DNA from: Mitsuaria chitosanitabida ATCC BAA-476 = NBRC 102408
Lineage (GTDB): Bacteria; Pseudomonadota; Gammaproteobacteria; Burkholderiales; Burkholderiaceae_C
Reading direction: 5' to 3'
DNA length: 64,000 bases
Assembly: GCF_001598255.1 (NCBI RefSeq)
Contig: NZ_BCYP01000039.1
Span: forward strand, 1 to 64,000
Both the position numbers and the translations under genes were made by a program. The notes under the pieces are model-generated. The model was not told where the DNA came from, did no database searches, and saw nothing but the letters and a program-made list of their open reading frames with translations. Positions 31,140-41,333 of this stretch are shown in pieces (position 1 is the first letter of the stretch; every line of letters starts with the position of its first letter).

Positions 31140-32372
31140 TCACTTCTTCTGGGTCAGGGCGCCCTTGGCGTTGACGTCCTTGACGCGCACCTCGGAGGCC
31201 TTCTTGAAGTCGTCCGGATAGGCGTAGACCACGCGCTGGCCCTTGACCTCGCCGAACACCGGGATGTTGGCGGTGATGGCCTCGTGGTCGGTCTTGGAGA
31301 AGGGCTTGTTGTAGGTCGTGACCACGCCGTCCACCGGGGCCTTCAGGTCCTCGAGCGCGGCCTTGATCTTGGGGCCGTCGGTGCTGCCGGCCTGCTTGAT
31401 CGCGGCGGCCAGCAGGTAGATCGAGTCATAGCCCTGCGCGGCCGAGACCGGGGAGTCGATGCGGCTGTTCTTCGGGTTGAACGTCTTCAGGTAGTTGACG
31501 ATGAAGGACTGGCGCTTGGGCGTGGTCGGTTCCTGGATGAAGGTCTGCGGCATGCGCGCGCCCTCGCCGCCGGGGCCGGCGTTGTCGATGTAGTTGGCCA
31601 TCGAGAGCGTCCAGCTGCCGATCATCGGGACCTTCCATCCCAGCTTGGTCATGCCGTTGGCGATCTGGGCCAGCTCGGGGCCGATGCCGTAGGTCAGGAT
31701 GGCCTCGGCGCCGGCCTCCTTGGCCTTGAGCAACTGGGCCGTCATGTCGACGTCCTTGATGTTGAACTTCTCGACGGCGACCGGCTTGATGCCCTTGAGC
31801 TCCAGCGCCTTCTCCAGATCCTGGCGGCCGAGCTGGCCGTAGTTGGTGGAGTCGGCCAGGATGGCGACCTTCTTGAAGCCGCGGCGGGTGATGGCCTCCT
31901 CGACGATCATCGGCGCCTGGATGGAGTCGTGGGCCGCGTTGCGGAACACGTAGTTGTCGGGCTGGTCCTTGAACTGCTGGGTGATGACGGAGCCGGTGGC
32001 CACGTTGTTCATCACCGGGATCTTGGCGTCCTGATAGAAGCGCTGGGCCGCGAGGGCCACGCCGGTGTTGATGAAGCCGACGGTGGCGACGACCTTCTCG
32101 CGGTTGATCATCTCCTGGGCGATCTGTACGCCGCGCTCGTTCTTGGCCTCGTCGTCGCGTTCGACGAGCTGGATCTGGCGGCCCAAGACCCCGCCGCTCT
32201 TGTTGATTTCCTCGGTGGCCAGTCGCACGCCGTCACGCATGCTGACGCCCATGGAGGACGAGCCCCCGGTGAACGGACCGGCGACGCCGATCTTGATCGG
32301 GTCGGCCGCGAAGGCGGCGAAGCTGGCGGCGGCCAGGGCGGTAGCGGTGATCCAACGCGCGCTGAACTTCAT
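31140..32372 (-). CDS. livK: Branched-chain amino acid-binding protein
   Basis: 410-aa periplasmic binding protein. Signal peptide to about residue 22 (ALAAASFAAFAA), then DPIKIGVAGPFTGGSSSMG, a hallmark start of LivJ/LivK-type proteins; it also has the VYAYPDDFKKASEVRVKD-type end. It is the first gene of the liv operon. Its true ligand (Leu/Ile/Val, urea or another amide) is not provable from sequence. Confidence 0.93.
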   Translation of the reverse strand: MKFSARWITATALAAASFAAFAADPIKIGVAGPFTGGSSSMGVSMRDGVRLATEEINKSGGVLGRQIQLVERDDEAKNERGVQIAQEMINREKVVATVGFINTGVALAAQRFYQDAKIPVMNNVATGSVITQQFKDQPDNYVFRNAAHDSIQAPMIVEEAITRRGFKKVAILADSTNYGQLGRQDLEKALELKGIKPVAVEKFNIKDVDMTAQLLKAKEAGAEAILTYGIGPELAQIANGMTKLGWKVPMIGSWTLSMANYIDNAGPGGEGARMPQTFIQEPTTPKRQSFIVNYLKTFNPKNSRIDSPVSAAQGYDSIYLLAAAIKQAGSTDGPKIKAALEDLKAPVDGVVTTYNKPFSKTDHEAITANIPVFGEVKGQRVVYAYPDDFKKASEVRVKDVNAKGALTQKK

Positions 32373-32473
32373 GTTTGTCTCCGTAGATCTGGGTCACGTG
32401 GGGGTCGGAAGCCAACCCGAGAGCGTCGGTACAACAAACAGCCGGACGCCCGGCGTCAGCCTTCTTGAAACAT

Positions 32474-32488
32474 GGTGCATGAAGCACC
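32474..32488. promoter_or_regulatory. Small inverted repeat upstream of the liv operon
   Basis: GGTGC-ATGAA-GCACC, a perfect 5-bp inverted repeat, lies about 100 bases upstream of the binding-protein start. It is a possible operator. It is not the NtrC consensus, which has the arms in the opposite order. Nothing else is clear in the 202-base gap. Confidence 0.3.
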
Positions 32489-32574
32489 GGGAATTGCACG
32501 CATGCGATTACGTACTCGGAAACCCCGAGCAGCGCATTCAGCCTCGTGTCAGCTAGGTGGACAGGGTGGCCGTC

Positions 32575-33624
32575 TCAGCCGAGGAAGCCTGCCGCCCAGG
32601 CGTCGGACGGCCCCTGTCCGGTATCGATGTAGGCGATGAGCGCCTCGCCGATGGCGTCGAGGTCCAGGCCGATCCGGATCTCGGCCGGCAGACTCGCCCG
32701 CACGATCGATCTCACGTACGCGCGAAGGAAGGTCCGCTCGATGATGCGGGTGCTGCCCAGCTCGTAGAAGGCGACCATCCCGCGCAGGTACTCGGCCTTG
32801 TCGACGTCGACATAGGACAGCGGCAGCATGCCCGACTGCAGCAGCGGCAGATTGGCTGCGATGCGCGCGGTGCGCTTGTTGCCATTGGAGAAGGACTGGA
32901 TGTAGGCCATCCGCGTCAGCAGGTAGAAGGCCGCCTGCACCGGATGCAGCGTCCGCGCGATCGCCAGCACCCGCTCCAGCAACGCGGTCGCGTGCCCCGT
33001 CCCGGGACGGAACGGCGGCAGGTAGGCCGACTGGTGCAGGCTGATCTCCTGGTACTCGCGCGGCCGGCCGCGCTGCTCGACGGGCAGGAAGTGGTCGCAG
33101 TCGCAGAGTTCCGACAGGCCGTGGTCGTCGGTCAACAGGGCATGCATCCGGCAGACGTTGTCCAGCGTCAGGTTCCGCTGCGCCCACAGGTACTGCGCCG
33201 CGCGCTGATGATTGAGCGCGAGCACGGCCTCATCCATGCGCTTGGCCGGATTTCGCTCGCCGCACTCGACCAGCGCCGCCGTGTCCAGCACCGAGTAGCT
33301 GCTGCCTTCCAGCAACGAGGACGCCCAACTGAAGTCCACCAGGAACTCGGCGAGGAATCGCTGGTCCAGCGGCCGGGTGAAGGCCTGGATGAAGGCGCAA
33401 CGCCCCGCCCGCATTGGATCGAGGCCGGGCTCGGGATCGAGCAGTTCGTCCCGGAACGGAGCGGCCGGGCGAGCGTGCGCGGGACGGGAGAAGTGACGCG
33501 CTTCCTCGGGGAACAACGCCGCCCAGGCGCTGGGCGGAATCGCCGCGATTGGCGTGATCGGCGCGATGGTGGCGCGCGTGGATTGGGCCGCGGCCGGCCG
33601 GGTCAGGAGCGCGTCGTGGGGCAT
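32575..33624 (-). CDS. Fic-domain protein with altered catalytic motif
   Basis: 349 aa. The Fic core reads QSFSNGNKRTAR (243-254), where canonical AMP-transferring Fic proteins have H-P-F-x-D/E-G-N-G-R-x-x-R. The catalytic His is therefore Gln243 and the acidic metal ligand is Asn247. An inhibitory-helix motif SxxxEG (Ser102, Glu106, Gly107) precedes the core, as in class II Fic proteins. I recall other bacterial Fic relatives with a Gln at this place, so this may be a subfamily and not decay. Activity cannot be assumed. It is monocistronic, downstream of and on the same strand as MFS/ubiH. Confidence 0.85.
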   Translation of the reverse strand: MPHDALLTRPAAAQSTRATIAPITPIAAIPPSAWAALFPEEARHFSRPAHARPAAPFRDELLDPEPGLDPMRAGRCAFIQAFTRPLDQRFLAEFLVDFSWASSLLEGSSYSVLDTAALVECGERNPAKRMDEAVLALNHQRAAQYLWAQRNLTLDNVCRMHALLTDDHGLSELCDCDHFLPVEQRGRPREYQEISLHQSAYLPPFRPGTGHATALLERVLAIARTLHPVQAAFYLLTRMAYIQSFSNGNKRTARIAANLPLLQSGMLPLSYVDVDKAEYLRGMVAFYELGSTRIIERTFLRAYVRSIVRASLPAEIRIGLDLDAIGEALIAYIDTGQGPSDAWAAGFLG

Positions 33625-33695
33625 GGGCGTCTCGCGAGTCGTGAGACGCCGGATTCTTCAAATCGCGAGCGGATCCGAAATGACCTGTTCTTGCG

Positions 33696-34907
33696 TCAAT
33701 TCACCTGCATGGACTGGCGCGCGCGCAGCGTCCACGCCGCCGCCGCCGCGACGGCCAGCAGCGTCAACGCATAGCCGGCCAGCGCGGCCCAGCCGCTGTG
33801 GTCCCAGAACCAGCCGCCCATCGCACCCAAGGTGCTCGAGCCGACGTAGTACGCGAGCAGGTAGAGCGAGGCCGCGTGGCCCTTGCTGCGCCCGCCCAGC
33901 GCGCCGACCCAGGCGCTGCTCACCGAGTGCGCCACGAAGAATCCGATGGTCAGCAGCACGATCCCCAGGATCACCGCGGGCAGCCAGGTCGACAGGCTCA
34001 GCAGCACGCCGCTGATCGCCAGCGCGATGCCCGACAGCAGCGCCGGCGCGCGACCGAAGCGGTCCGACAGCGTCCCCGCCGTGGCCGAGGCCACGATCCC
34101 GAACAGGTAGGCGCAGAAGATCAGGCCGATGGCACTCTGGCTCAGCGAGAACGGCGGCTTCATCAGCCGGAAGCCGGCGTAGTTGTAGACCGCGACGAAC
34201 ATGCCCATCATCAGGAAGCCCATCGCGAACAGCAGCGGCAGCGAGCGATGCGTCAGGTGCCCGCGCCACACGGCCACGTGCTCCGAGAACTTCACCCCGG
34301 TGCGCCGCACGAAATGCCTGGACGGCGGCAGCAGGAACCAGAAGCCCGCGGCCGCCGCCAGGCCGATCACGCTGACGATGAACAGCGCCGGTCGCCAGCC
34401 GAAGTGATCGCTGAGCAGGCTCACGCCGACGCGGCCCATCATCCCGCCGAAGGCCGTGCCGCCGACGTACTGCCCCATCGCGCGGCCCAGGCCGCCGGCA
34501 TCGATCTCCTCGGCCAGGTAGGCCATCGCGACAGCCGGCACGCCGCCCAGCACGAGGCCCTCGACCGCGCGCGCCAGGAGCATCGCGTGCCAGCTCGGCA
34601 CCACGGAGGCGATCAGGTTGAGCAGCGCCGCCATCGCCATCGAGCCGAACATCAGCCGGCGCCGATCCATGCTCTCCGACAGCGCGCCCGCGCAGAGGAT
34701 GGCGAAGGCCAGCGCGCCGGTGGCCAGCGACAGCGACAAGGCGCTCGCGGCGGCGCCGACGTGGAACTCGGCGGCGAACAAGGGCAGCAGCGGCTGCACG
34801 CTGTAGAGCAGCGAGAAGGTGGTGAAGCCCGCCAGGAACAGCGCGAAGGTGATGCGGCGATAGGCCGGCGTGCCCGGCCGGGCGTGGTCCGTCGGGGACG
34901 CGGACAT
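33696..34907 (-). CDS. MFS transporter
   Basis: 403 aa with twelve predicted membrane segments and the loop 2-3 motif in [14 protein letters not shown]; the second half has [14 protein letters not shown]. It is similar in layout to YnfM-type drug/metabolite exporters. Its ATG overlaps the ubiH stop by one base (TGATG), so it is co-translated with ubiH. The substrate is unknown. Confidence 0.9.
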   Translation of the reverse strand: MSASPTDHARPGTPAYRRITFALFLAGFTTFSLLYSVQPLLPLFAAEFHVGAAASALSLSLATGALAFAILCAGALSESMDRRRLMFGSMAMAALLNLIASVVPSWHAMLLARAVEGLVLGGVPAVAMAYLAEEIDAGGLGRAMGQYVGGTAFGGMMGRVGVSLLSDHFGWRPALFIVSVIGLAAAAGFWFLLPPSRHFVRRTGVKFSEHVAVWRGHLTHRSLPLLFAMGFLMMGMFVAVYNYAGFRLMKPPFSLSQSAIGLIFCAYLFGIVASATAGTLSDRFGRAPALLSGIALAISGVLLSLSTWLPAVILGIVLLTIGFFVAHSVSSAWVGALGGRSKGHAASLYLLAYYVGSSTLGAMGGWFWDHSGWAALAGYALTLLAVAAAAAWTLRARQSMQVN

Positions 34908-36193
34908 CAGCGCCGGCCGAACATCATCTGCCCCGCCAGCGCGCGCTTGAGCGGCGGCAGCGCCTGCAGCGCGGCCAGGCCCAGGCCGCGCGCGGCCGGC
35001 AGGCCCGGCCAGCGCCAGGCGAAGGTGCGGGCGAGGAAGTCGGTGGTGACGATGGTGGTCCAGCGGTCCGGCGCGCGCTGCCATTCGACGCGGCGCAGCG
35101 CGGCATCGATCCCCGGGTCGCGGCGCAGCGCGTCGACCAGCGCGAAGGCGTCGCGCAGGCCCAGGTTCAGGCCCTGTCCCGCCACCGGGTGCAGCGTCTG
35201 CGCGGCGTTGCCGATGCGGATGCGGCGGCCCTCGACCAGGGTGCGCTCGGCGTTCAGGCCCAGCGGGAAGCACTTCAGCGGGGAGATCCCCAGCAGCGGG
35301 CCGACGCGGGCGGGCAAGTGGTGCTGGATCACGGCCAGACGCTGCGCGTCGTCGAGCTCGGCCACCTCGTCCTCGCCCTGCGGCTGGCACCAGACCAGCG
35401 CGGCGCGGCGCTGGCCGTCGCGGTCGGGCAGCGGCAGCAGCGCCAGCGGCCCGCGGCGGGTGAAGCGCTCATAGGCGACGCCGGCCGGGCTGGTCGGCGA
35501 CAGCGTCACCGTGCCCACCCAGGCGTTCTGTTGGTAGTCGTGGGTCACCGCCTTGCGGGCCTGGTCGGAGAACACGCCGCCCTCGGCGACCACCGCCAGG
35601 TCGTAGCGCTCGACGATGCCGGCGTCGACCTCGATCTCGTCGGGCCGGTCCTGCTTGATGCCATCGACCGGCTGGCCGAAGCGGCTGATCAGCCGCCGCG
35701 GCTCACGCGCGGAGGCCTGCTGCCAGGCGGCCTGAAGCGGGGCGACGAGCTGGCCGTAGGCGAGCACCGCGCCCAGTTGCGGGACGCGCTGCTCGGTGGC
35801 GGAGATGCTGACCTCGGGCTCGCCCGAATCGCCGAACCAGGCGCCCGACAAGGTCGGGGGCGCCTGGCTCACATGGACTTCACGGATCGCCTGGGCCTGC
35901 GTCGCGGGCCACACCCGCAGGCGCTGCAGCAGCTGCACGCTGCCCAGCGACAGCGCCAGGGTGCGCGGATCGCCGGAGACGTCGCGCTCGAGCGGACGGG
36001 CGTCGAAGAGACTGATCTGCGCCCGCGGCAGGTAGCGCGCGGCCAGCAGGGCCAGCGCGAGTCCGGCCGGTCCCGCGCCGATCACCGCCAGGCGCAGCGC
36101 CGGGGCGGCGGCATCGAAGACGGGGGACGAGGCGCCAGGGGTCGGCGCATGGGCGTGACCGGCGAGCGGACCGGAATCGTGAGGCTGGGACAT
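34907..36193 (-). CDS. ubiH: FAD-dependent ubiquinone-biosynthesis hydroxylase (UbiH family)
   Basis: About 428 aa. The FAD-binding start is [16 protein letters not shown]. The middle [18 protein letters not shown] and the late motif [18 protein letters not shown], with the GNAAQTLHP form, match UbiH more than the other UbiF/UbiI-type hydroxylases. It hydroxylates the ring of ubiquinone precursors at the inner membrane. The ATG at 36193 was preferred. TATAGT at 36261-36266 on this strand is a plausible -10. An in-frame start at 36262 would add 23 residues and read through that element. Confidence 0.9.
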   Translation of the reverse strand: MSQPHDSGPLAGHAHAPTPGASSPVFDAAAPALRLAVIGAGPAGLALALLAARYLPRAQISLFDARPLERDVSGDPRTLALSLGSVQLLQRLRVWPATQAQAIREVHVSQAPPTLSGAWFGDSGEPEVSISATEQRVPQLGAVLAYGQLVAPLQAAWQQASAREPRRLISRFGQPVDGIKQDRPDEIEVDAGIVERYDLAVVAEGGVFSDQARKAVTHDYQQNAWVGTVTLSPTSPAGVAYERFTRRGPLALLPLPDRDGQRRAALVWCQPQGEDEVAELDDAQRLAVIQHHLPARVGPLLGISPLKCFPLGLNAERTLVEGRRIRIGNAAQTLHPVAGQGLNLGLRDAFALVDALRRDPGIDAALRRVEWQRAPDRWTTIVTTDFLARTFAWRWPGLPAARGLGLAALQALPPLKRALAGQMMFGRR

Positions 36194-36496
36194 GGCGGTG
36201 GGGCGATCGGGCGATGGACCCTGGAACGGCGACCGGCCGCGTCGGGCGGCCGGCACGGGCACTATAGCGCCGGCCCCTCCGGACGCGCATCCCCGCGCGT
36301 CGCGGAGCGCCCCGCGCCGTGGCGCGCGCTTGACCGGACCGGACAGTGCCGAGGCGGGGCGGGGCGGACGCGCAAGCCGGCGCGCCGAGCCGGGGCTTTT
36401 CCCGCCGGAGACAGACGCGCGCAGGCGAGTCCGTTACCCTCGCGCGCTGTCCGCAGAACCCGCATCGCGCAGAGCGCCGCACAGAGAGGATTCCCC

Positions 36497-37480
36497 ATGC
36501 AATACCGTCGACTGGGCCGCAGCGGCCTGCAAGTGTCCGAGCTGTCCCTGGGCTCCTGGGTCACGTATCACAACCAGGTCGACACCCGGTCGGCCACCGA
36601 GATGCTGGCCGCCGCCTTCGACGCCGGCGTCAACTTCTTCGACAACGCCGAGGTCTATGCCCAGGGCGAGAGCGAGGTGGTGATGGGCCAGGCCTTCAAG
36701 GCGCTGAAGTGGAACCGCCTGGACTACATCGTCTCGACCAAGTTCTTCTGGGGCCTGAGCCGCGAGAGCAACACCACCGTCAACCGCAAGGACACGCTGA
36801 ACCGCAAGTACCTGATGCAGGCGATCGACGGCTCGCTGCGGCGGATGCAGCTGGACTTCATCGACCTGATCTACTGCCACCGCCCGGATCCGCACACCCC
36901 GATCGAGGAGACCGTGCGGGCGATGAGCGACATCATCACGCAGGGCAAGGCGCTGTACTGGGGCACCAGCGAGTGGAGCGCCGCCGACATCCGCGCCGCC
37001 TGGGAGATCGCCGAGCGCCACCACCTGCACAAGCCGGTGATGGAGCAGCCGCAGTACCACCTCTTCCACCGCCAGCGCGTGGAGCAGGAGTACGCCCGCC
37101 TGTACGACGAGACCGGCCTGGGCCTGACGACCTGGAGCCCGCTGGCCTCGGGCCTGCTGACCGGCAAGTACCGCGACGGCATCCCGGCCGGCAGCCGCGG
37201 CGCGCTGGAGAGCATGTCCTGGATCCGCGAGCAGCTTCAGGATCCGGCGCGCAACGCGGCGGTCGGGCAGTTGGACGCCATCGCGAAGGCGCTGGGCTGC
37301 ACGCTGGCGCAATTGGCGATCGCGTGGATCAACCGGAATCCGCGCGTGTCCACCGTGATCCTGGGCGCGAGCAAGCTGTCGCAGCTGCAGGACAACCTCG
37401 GCGCGCTCGCCGTCACGCCCAAGCTGACGCCGGAGATCGTGGCGAAGATCGACGCGATCACCTTGCCGCTGGCGAAATGA
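36497..37480 (+). CDS. Aldo/keto reductase (Kv-beta-like)
   Basis: 327 aa TIM-barrel NADPH reductase. The tetrad is present: Asp49, Tyr54, Lys82 and His128 (FDNAEVY, STKFFW, YCHRPD). The sequence resembles the voltage-gated K+ channel beta-subunit/YghZ branch ([20 protein letters not shown]). AGAGAGGA precedes the ATG by 7 bases. It is divergent from ubiH; the 303-base GC-rich gap between them shows only the ubiH -10 and a TACCCT box near 36437 that could serve this gene. The substrate is unknown, possibly methylglyoxal-type aldehydes. Confidence 0.92.
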   Translation: MQYRRLGRSGLQVSELSLGSWVTYHNQVDTRSATEMLAAAFDAGVNFFDNAEVYAQGESEVVMGQAFKALKWNRLDYIVSTKFFWGLSRESNTTVNRKDTLNRKYLMQAIDGSLRRMQLDFIDLIYCHRPDPHTPIEETVRAMSDIITQGKALYWGTSEWSAADIRAAWEIAERHHLHKPVMEQPQYHLFHRQRVEQEYARLYDETGLGLTTWSPLASGLLTGKYRDGIPAGSRGALESMSWIREQLQDPARNAAVGQLDAIAKALGCTLAQLAIAWINRNPRVSTVILGASKLSQLQDNLGALAVTPKLTPEIVAKIDAITLPLAK

Positions 37481-37541
37481 GGAGGGGCAAGGCCTGACCC
37501 TCTTCGGCTCGGGTACTGCCACCCTCCCACCCTCTCCCCTG

Positions 37542-37634
37542 CCCTCTCCCGCCCCGCGGGAGAGGGAGTGAACAGGCCCCGCGCCAGACCCCCCCTCGCC
37601 CGCTTGCGGGAGAGGGCTGGGGTGAGGGTCTTCG
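37542..37634 (+). repeat. Dispersed palindromic repeat, copies 2 and 3
   Basis: Two adjacent units: CCCTCTCCCGC-CCC-GCGGGAGAGGG (37542-37566) and a CCCTCGCCCGC-TT-GCGGGAGAGGG unit with the CTGGGGTGAGGGTCTTC tail (37593-37634). They fill most of the 265-base gap between the reductase and the GGDEF-receptor gene, and may act as terminators for the first. Confidence 0.85.
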
Positions 37635-37745
37635 AGCGCTCCTACGGGTTTGTCCGCAGACCGCCCCCGAAGCCCCCCATCAAAGGGGCGTGCCTGTCGC
37701 GCCTGCGCCGCATTTCAGGGGCGTGCCGGGCTAGCATGCGCCGCG

Positions 37746-40700
37746 ATGCTGCGACGACGTGCCGTTTCCCTTCTGCCTGTCCTGTGCACCGTCGTCGCGC
37801 TGGCCTTCGGTCCCGTGACGCGGAGCCTTGCCGCGCCCCTGTCGCCCGGCGAGGAACGCGCCGCGCAAGCACTGGCCGAACCCCGCTTCGAGACCGTCGG
37901 CATCGACGCGCCCGTCCCGCTCAACGTGATCTCCGCGCTGGCGCAGGACCGCGCCGGCTTCCTGTGGATCGGCACCGGCGCGGGCCTGGTGCGCTTCGAC
38001 GGCTACCACTTCCGCCTGCCCGGCGCGCCGCTGGAGAACGGCGTGCGCTCCGCCCGAAGCCTGGGCTTCATCCGTTGCCTGCTGGTGGCCCGCGACGGCC
38101 GCATCTGGATCGGCACCGAGGCCGACGGCCTCGCGGCCTACGACCCGGCCAGCGAGAAGCTGTCGCTGTTCCGCTCCGACGCCAGCCCGCAGCAACCGCG
38201 CGGCGCGGTCGCCGCCGGCACCATCCGCGCGCTGGCCGAGGACAGCGAAGGCAAGCTCTGGATCGGCACCATCGGCCACGGCCTGGACCGCTACGACCCG
38301 GTCGACGGCCGCTTCCAGCATTTCCGCCACGACGCCCAGCCCGGCAGCCTGCCCGACGACCGGGTGCAGGCCCTGGTGGTCGACCACGAGGGCACGCTCT
38401 GGGCCGGCACCTGGCAGGGGCTGTCGCGCAAGCGCGCGGGGTCGGAGCGCTTCGAGCCCGTGTTCTCCACGCCGGGCCAGACCGGCCTGGCCGGCCGCAT
38501 CGTGCTGAGCCTGTTCGAGGCGCCCGACGGCCGCATCTGGGCCGGCACCCAGCAGGGCGATCTGGTCATCGTCGATCCGAAGACCGGCGCCGGCACCTTC
38601 GTCGAGCGCGCGCAGGACGCGGTCAACGGCTCGGTGAACAGCGTCGTCGCGCTCGACAAGGAACACCTCTGGCTGGGTCGCAACGGCGGCGTGGAGCTGC
38701 GCCGCGTCGAGGACGGCGAGCTGCTGCGCGCGATGAAGCACGACCCGCTGAATCGGGCCAGCCTGGGCGGCAACGAGGTGCGCGCGCTGCTGCGCGACCG
38801 TGCCGGCTGGATCTGGACCGGCGGCTACGGCGGCGGCCTGCAGCGCCACGACCCGACCAACACCAGCACCTGGATCCGCGGCCGCGACCCCGGCACCCAG
38901 CCGCAGCTGATCGATCCCAGCACCCGCGCGATGGTGCAGCTCGACACTGGGGAGATCTGGCTGGGCAGCAACGAGAGCGGCGTCACCATCCTCGACGAGC
39001 GCCTGCATTCCATCGCCGTGCTGAGGCCCTCGCCGGGCCAGCGCGGCGGACTGTCGGGCGGCCGCATCTCCAGCCTCGTCCAGATGAAGGACGGGACCAT
39101 CTGGCTGGGCAGCGACGGCGGCCTGCACCAGTACACCCGCGACCGCCACCTGCTGCGCGTGATCCAGGCCGGCGCCGGGCGCGCGCGGCGGCTGCTCGCG
39201 GGCCGCGACGGCATCCTGTGGATCGGCACCCAGGACGGGCTCTACCGGCTCGACCCCGGCGCCGCGCTGCCCACGCGGCTGACCCAACAGGGCGGCGTGC
39301 CGCTGACCGGCGACGTCAACGCGCTGTCCGAGACCGAGGACGGCGGCCTGTGGGTGGGCACCGAGAAGGGGCTGTACCGCCTCGACCCCGACGCCAAGGA
39401 GCTGATCGCCGCCCGCGCCCGTCCGGGCCACGACATGAGCCACCACTCCATCGTCGGCCTGCTGGTGGACACCCAGCGGCGGCTGTGGATAGACACCGCG
39501 TCCGGGCTGCACCGCCTGACGCGCTGGGACGGCAAGGAAGCGGAGTTCGAGCGCATCAGCGAGCGCCACGGCGTGATCGGCCGCGCCTTCGGCGCCAACC
39601 TGCTCGAGGACCGCGACGGCCGCATCTGGACGCAGGACTTCGTCTACGACCCGCGCCGCGACAGCTACTACGAACTGACCAACGCGGACGGCGTCGACAT
39701 CGGCACCGGCTGGTTCCGCGCCTACCTCAAGACCCAGGACGGGCGGCTGCTGTTCGGCGGCAGCAAGGGCGTGCTGGTGGTCGCGCCGGAGCGCTTCGAG
39801 CCCTGGGCCTACCAGCCGCCGCTGGCGGTGTCGGAGCTGCGCGTCGACGGCCAGCGCCTGGCCGCCGGCCGGCTGCCCGAGCAGGGGCTGACGCTGGACG
39901 CGCACAACCGCAGCTTCAGCCTGGAGTTCGCCGCGCTCGACTACAGCGAGCCCGAGCGCAACCGCTACGCCTACCGGCTCGAGGGCTTCGATCCGGTGTG
40001 GATCAGCACCGACGCGACGCTGCGCGTGGCGGGCTACTCCAACCTGGACCCGGGCCATTACGTGCTGCGCGTGCGCGGCACCAACCGCAACGGCGTGTGG
40101 AGCCCGCTGGAGCTGAGCATCCCGGTGCGGGTGCTGCCCGACTGGTGGCAGACCTGGTGGGCGCGCACGCTGGGCGGCGCGGCGGTGATCGGGCTGGTCT
40201 ACCTGCTGGTGGCGATGCGAACCTCCTACCTGCGACGCTCGCAGCTGGCGCTGGAGCTCAAGGTGCGCGCGCGCACCGCGGAGCTGGAGCGCGTGTCGGC
40301 CGACCTGCGCGTGAAGACCGCGGCGCTGGAGGAATCCAGCCTGTCGGACCCGCTGACCGGCTTGCGCAACCGGCGCTTCGTGACGCAGCACATCGACGCG
40401 GACGTGGCGCTCTCGGTGCGCCGTCACGAGCAGACGCGCGCCACCGGCGCCCCGGTGCCCGACGACGCCGACCTGATCTTCTTCCTGCTCGACCTGGACC
40501 ACTTCAAGGCGCTGAACGACCGCCTCGGCCACGCGGCCGGCGACGCGGTGCTGGCGCAGATGCGCGAGCGTCTGGCCGAGGTGTTCCGCGAGGCCGACTA
40601 TCTGGTGCGCTGGGGCGGCGAGGAGTTCCTGATCGTGGCGCGCGACACCTCGCGCGACCATGCGGCCGAGCTGGCCGAGCGGGCTCGCACGCGCGTCTGC

Positions 40701-41018
40701 GAGCGCCCCTTCGACCTGGGCGACGGCCGTCGCATCGAGGTCACCTGCTCGGTCGGCTTCGCGGCCTTCCCGCTGTCGCCGGCGCATCCGCGCGCGCTGG
40801 ACTGGGCCACCGTCGTCGGCCTGGCCGACGAGGCGCTGTACGCGGTCAAGCGCGGCGGCCGCAACGGCTGGCAAGGCATCCTCGAGGCGGCGCGCGGTGA
40901 CGAGCTCGACCTGCGCCGCCATGCCGGCGAGCCGCTGGCCGACTGGCTGGCCGGTGGCGAGCTGACGACCGTGCGCTCCGCGTCGCTGTCGAACCCCGCG
41001 CCGGACGGCATGAACTGA
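37746..41018 (+). CDS. Two-propeller sensor diguanylate cyclase (Reg_prop-Y_Y_Y-GGDEF)
   Basis: About 1090 aa. A signal peptide (about 1-30, ending RSLAAP) is followed by about 13 blades of the kind GxLWIGTxxGLxRyD (for example GRIWIGTEADGLAAYD, GILWIGTQDGLYRLD), enough for two seven-bladed beta-propellers in the periplasm (about 45-680). A Y_Y_Y immunoglobulin-like domain (about 690-790, RYAYRLEGFDPVW), one membrane helix (about 808-828), a short coiled coil and a GGDEF domain follow. The active loop GGEEF (about 957-961) and inhibitory READ site are intact. Such periplasmic arrays usually sense extracellular sugars or polysaccharide fragments; here the output is c-di-GMP, not a kinase. Confidence 0.92.
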   Translation: MLRRRAVSLLPVLCTVVALAFGPVTRSLAAPLSPGEERAAQALAEPRFETVGIDAPVPLNVISALAQDRAGFLWIGTGAGLVRFDGYHFRLPGAPLENGVRSARSLGFIRCLLVARDGRIWIGTEADGLAAYDPASEKLSLFRSDASPQQPRGAVAAGTIRALAEDSEGKLWIGTIGHGLDRYDPVDGRFQHFRHDAQPGSLPDDRVQALVVDHEGTLWAGTWQGLSRKRAGSERFEPVFSTPGQTGLAGRIVLSLFEAPDGRIWAGTQQGDLVIVDPKTGAGTFVERAQDAVNGSVNSVVALDKEHLWLGRNGGVELRRVEDGELLRAMKHDPLNRASLGGNEVRALLRDRAGWIWTGGYGGGLQRHDPTNTSTWIRGRDPGTQPQLIDPSTRAMVQLDTGEIWLGSNESGVTILDERLHSIAVLRPSPGQRGGLSGGRISSLVQMKDGTIWLGSDGGLHQYTRDRHLLRVIQAGAGRARRLLAGRDGILWIGTQDGLYRLDPGAALPTRLTQQGGVPLTGDVNALSETEDGGLWVGTEKGLYRLDPDAKELIAARARPGHDMSHHSIVGLLVDTQRRLWIDTASGLHRLTRWDGKEAEFERISERHGVIGRAFGANLLEDRDGRIWTQDFVYDPRRDSYYELTNADGVDIGTGWFRAYLKTQDGRLLFGGSKGVLVVAPERFEPWAYQPPLAVSELRVDGQRLAAGRLPEQGLTLDAHNRSFSLEFAALDYSEPERNRYAYRLEGFDPVWISTDATLRVAGYSNLDPGHYVLRVRGTNRNGVWSPLELSIPVRVLPDWWQTWWARTLGGAAVIGLVYLLVAMRTSYLRRSQLALELKVRARTAELERVSADLRVKTAALEESSLSDPLTGLRNRRFVTQHIDADVALSVRRHEQTRATGAPVPDDADLIFFLLDLDHFKALNDRLGHAAGDAVLAQMRERLAEVFREADYLVRWGGEEFLIVARDTSRDHAAELAERARTRVCERPFDLGDGRRIEVTCSVGFAAFPLSPAHPRALDWATVVGLADEALYAVKRGGRNGWQGILEAARGDELDLRRHAGEPLADWLAGGELTTVRSASLSNPAPDGMN

Positions 41019-41171
41019 CCCTGCGGTGCACACTCGACGGCACCGGGCCTTGCCCGTGGGTCCCGCGGGACGCCGCCCCCGGTACCGCCGTTTGCCATGC
41101 GCGAGACCGGAGAGACGTCGCACGGCACCGCTGGCGCAAGGAGGGAGCGCCCTGGGAGCCGATGGATCTGT

Positions 41172-41189
41172 CCGTCATGGACATGACGG
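41172..41189. promoter_or_regulatory. 18-bp perfect palindrome before the antiporter gene
   Basis: CCGTCATG-GA-CATGACGG lies in the 315-base gap before the Kef-like gene, about 145 bases before its start. It may be an operator, or a terminator part for the preceding gene. TAGAAT at 41290-41295 is a likely -10 of the antiporter gene. The remainder of the gap shows nothing else. Confidence 0.45.
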
Positions 41190-41333
41190 CGGCATTTCTT
41201 GCGCGTCCCATGCCTGAACGCATCTGATCGATCGGTAAAGACTGCCGACGCGGAGCGCGACCCGCACAAAACCCGAAGGACCTGCGGCCTAGAATGGCCC
41301 GCCGTCCACGAACCGAGGAGAACCTCCGTTTTG

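Noticed and set aside
32474-32488. NtrC binding site before the liv operon
   Set aside because: The arms are in the opposite order to the TGCACC-N5-GGTGCA consensus.
35189-36496. 436-codon extension upstream of the aldo/keto reductase
   Set aside because: It runs antisense through ubiH; the reductase has a good start and ribosome binding site at 36497.
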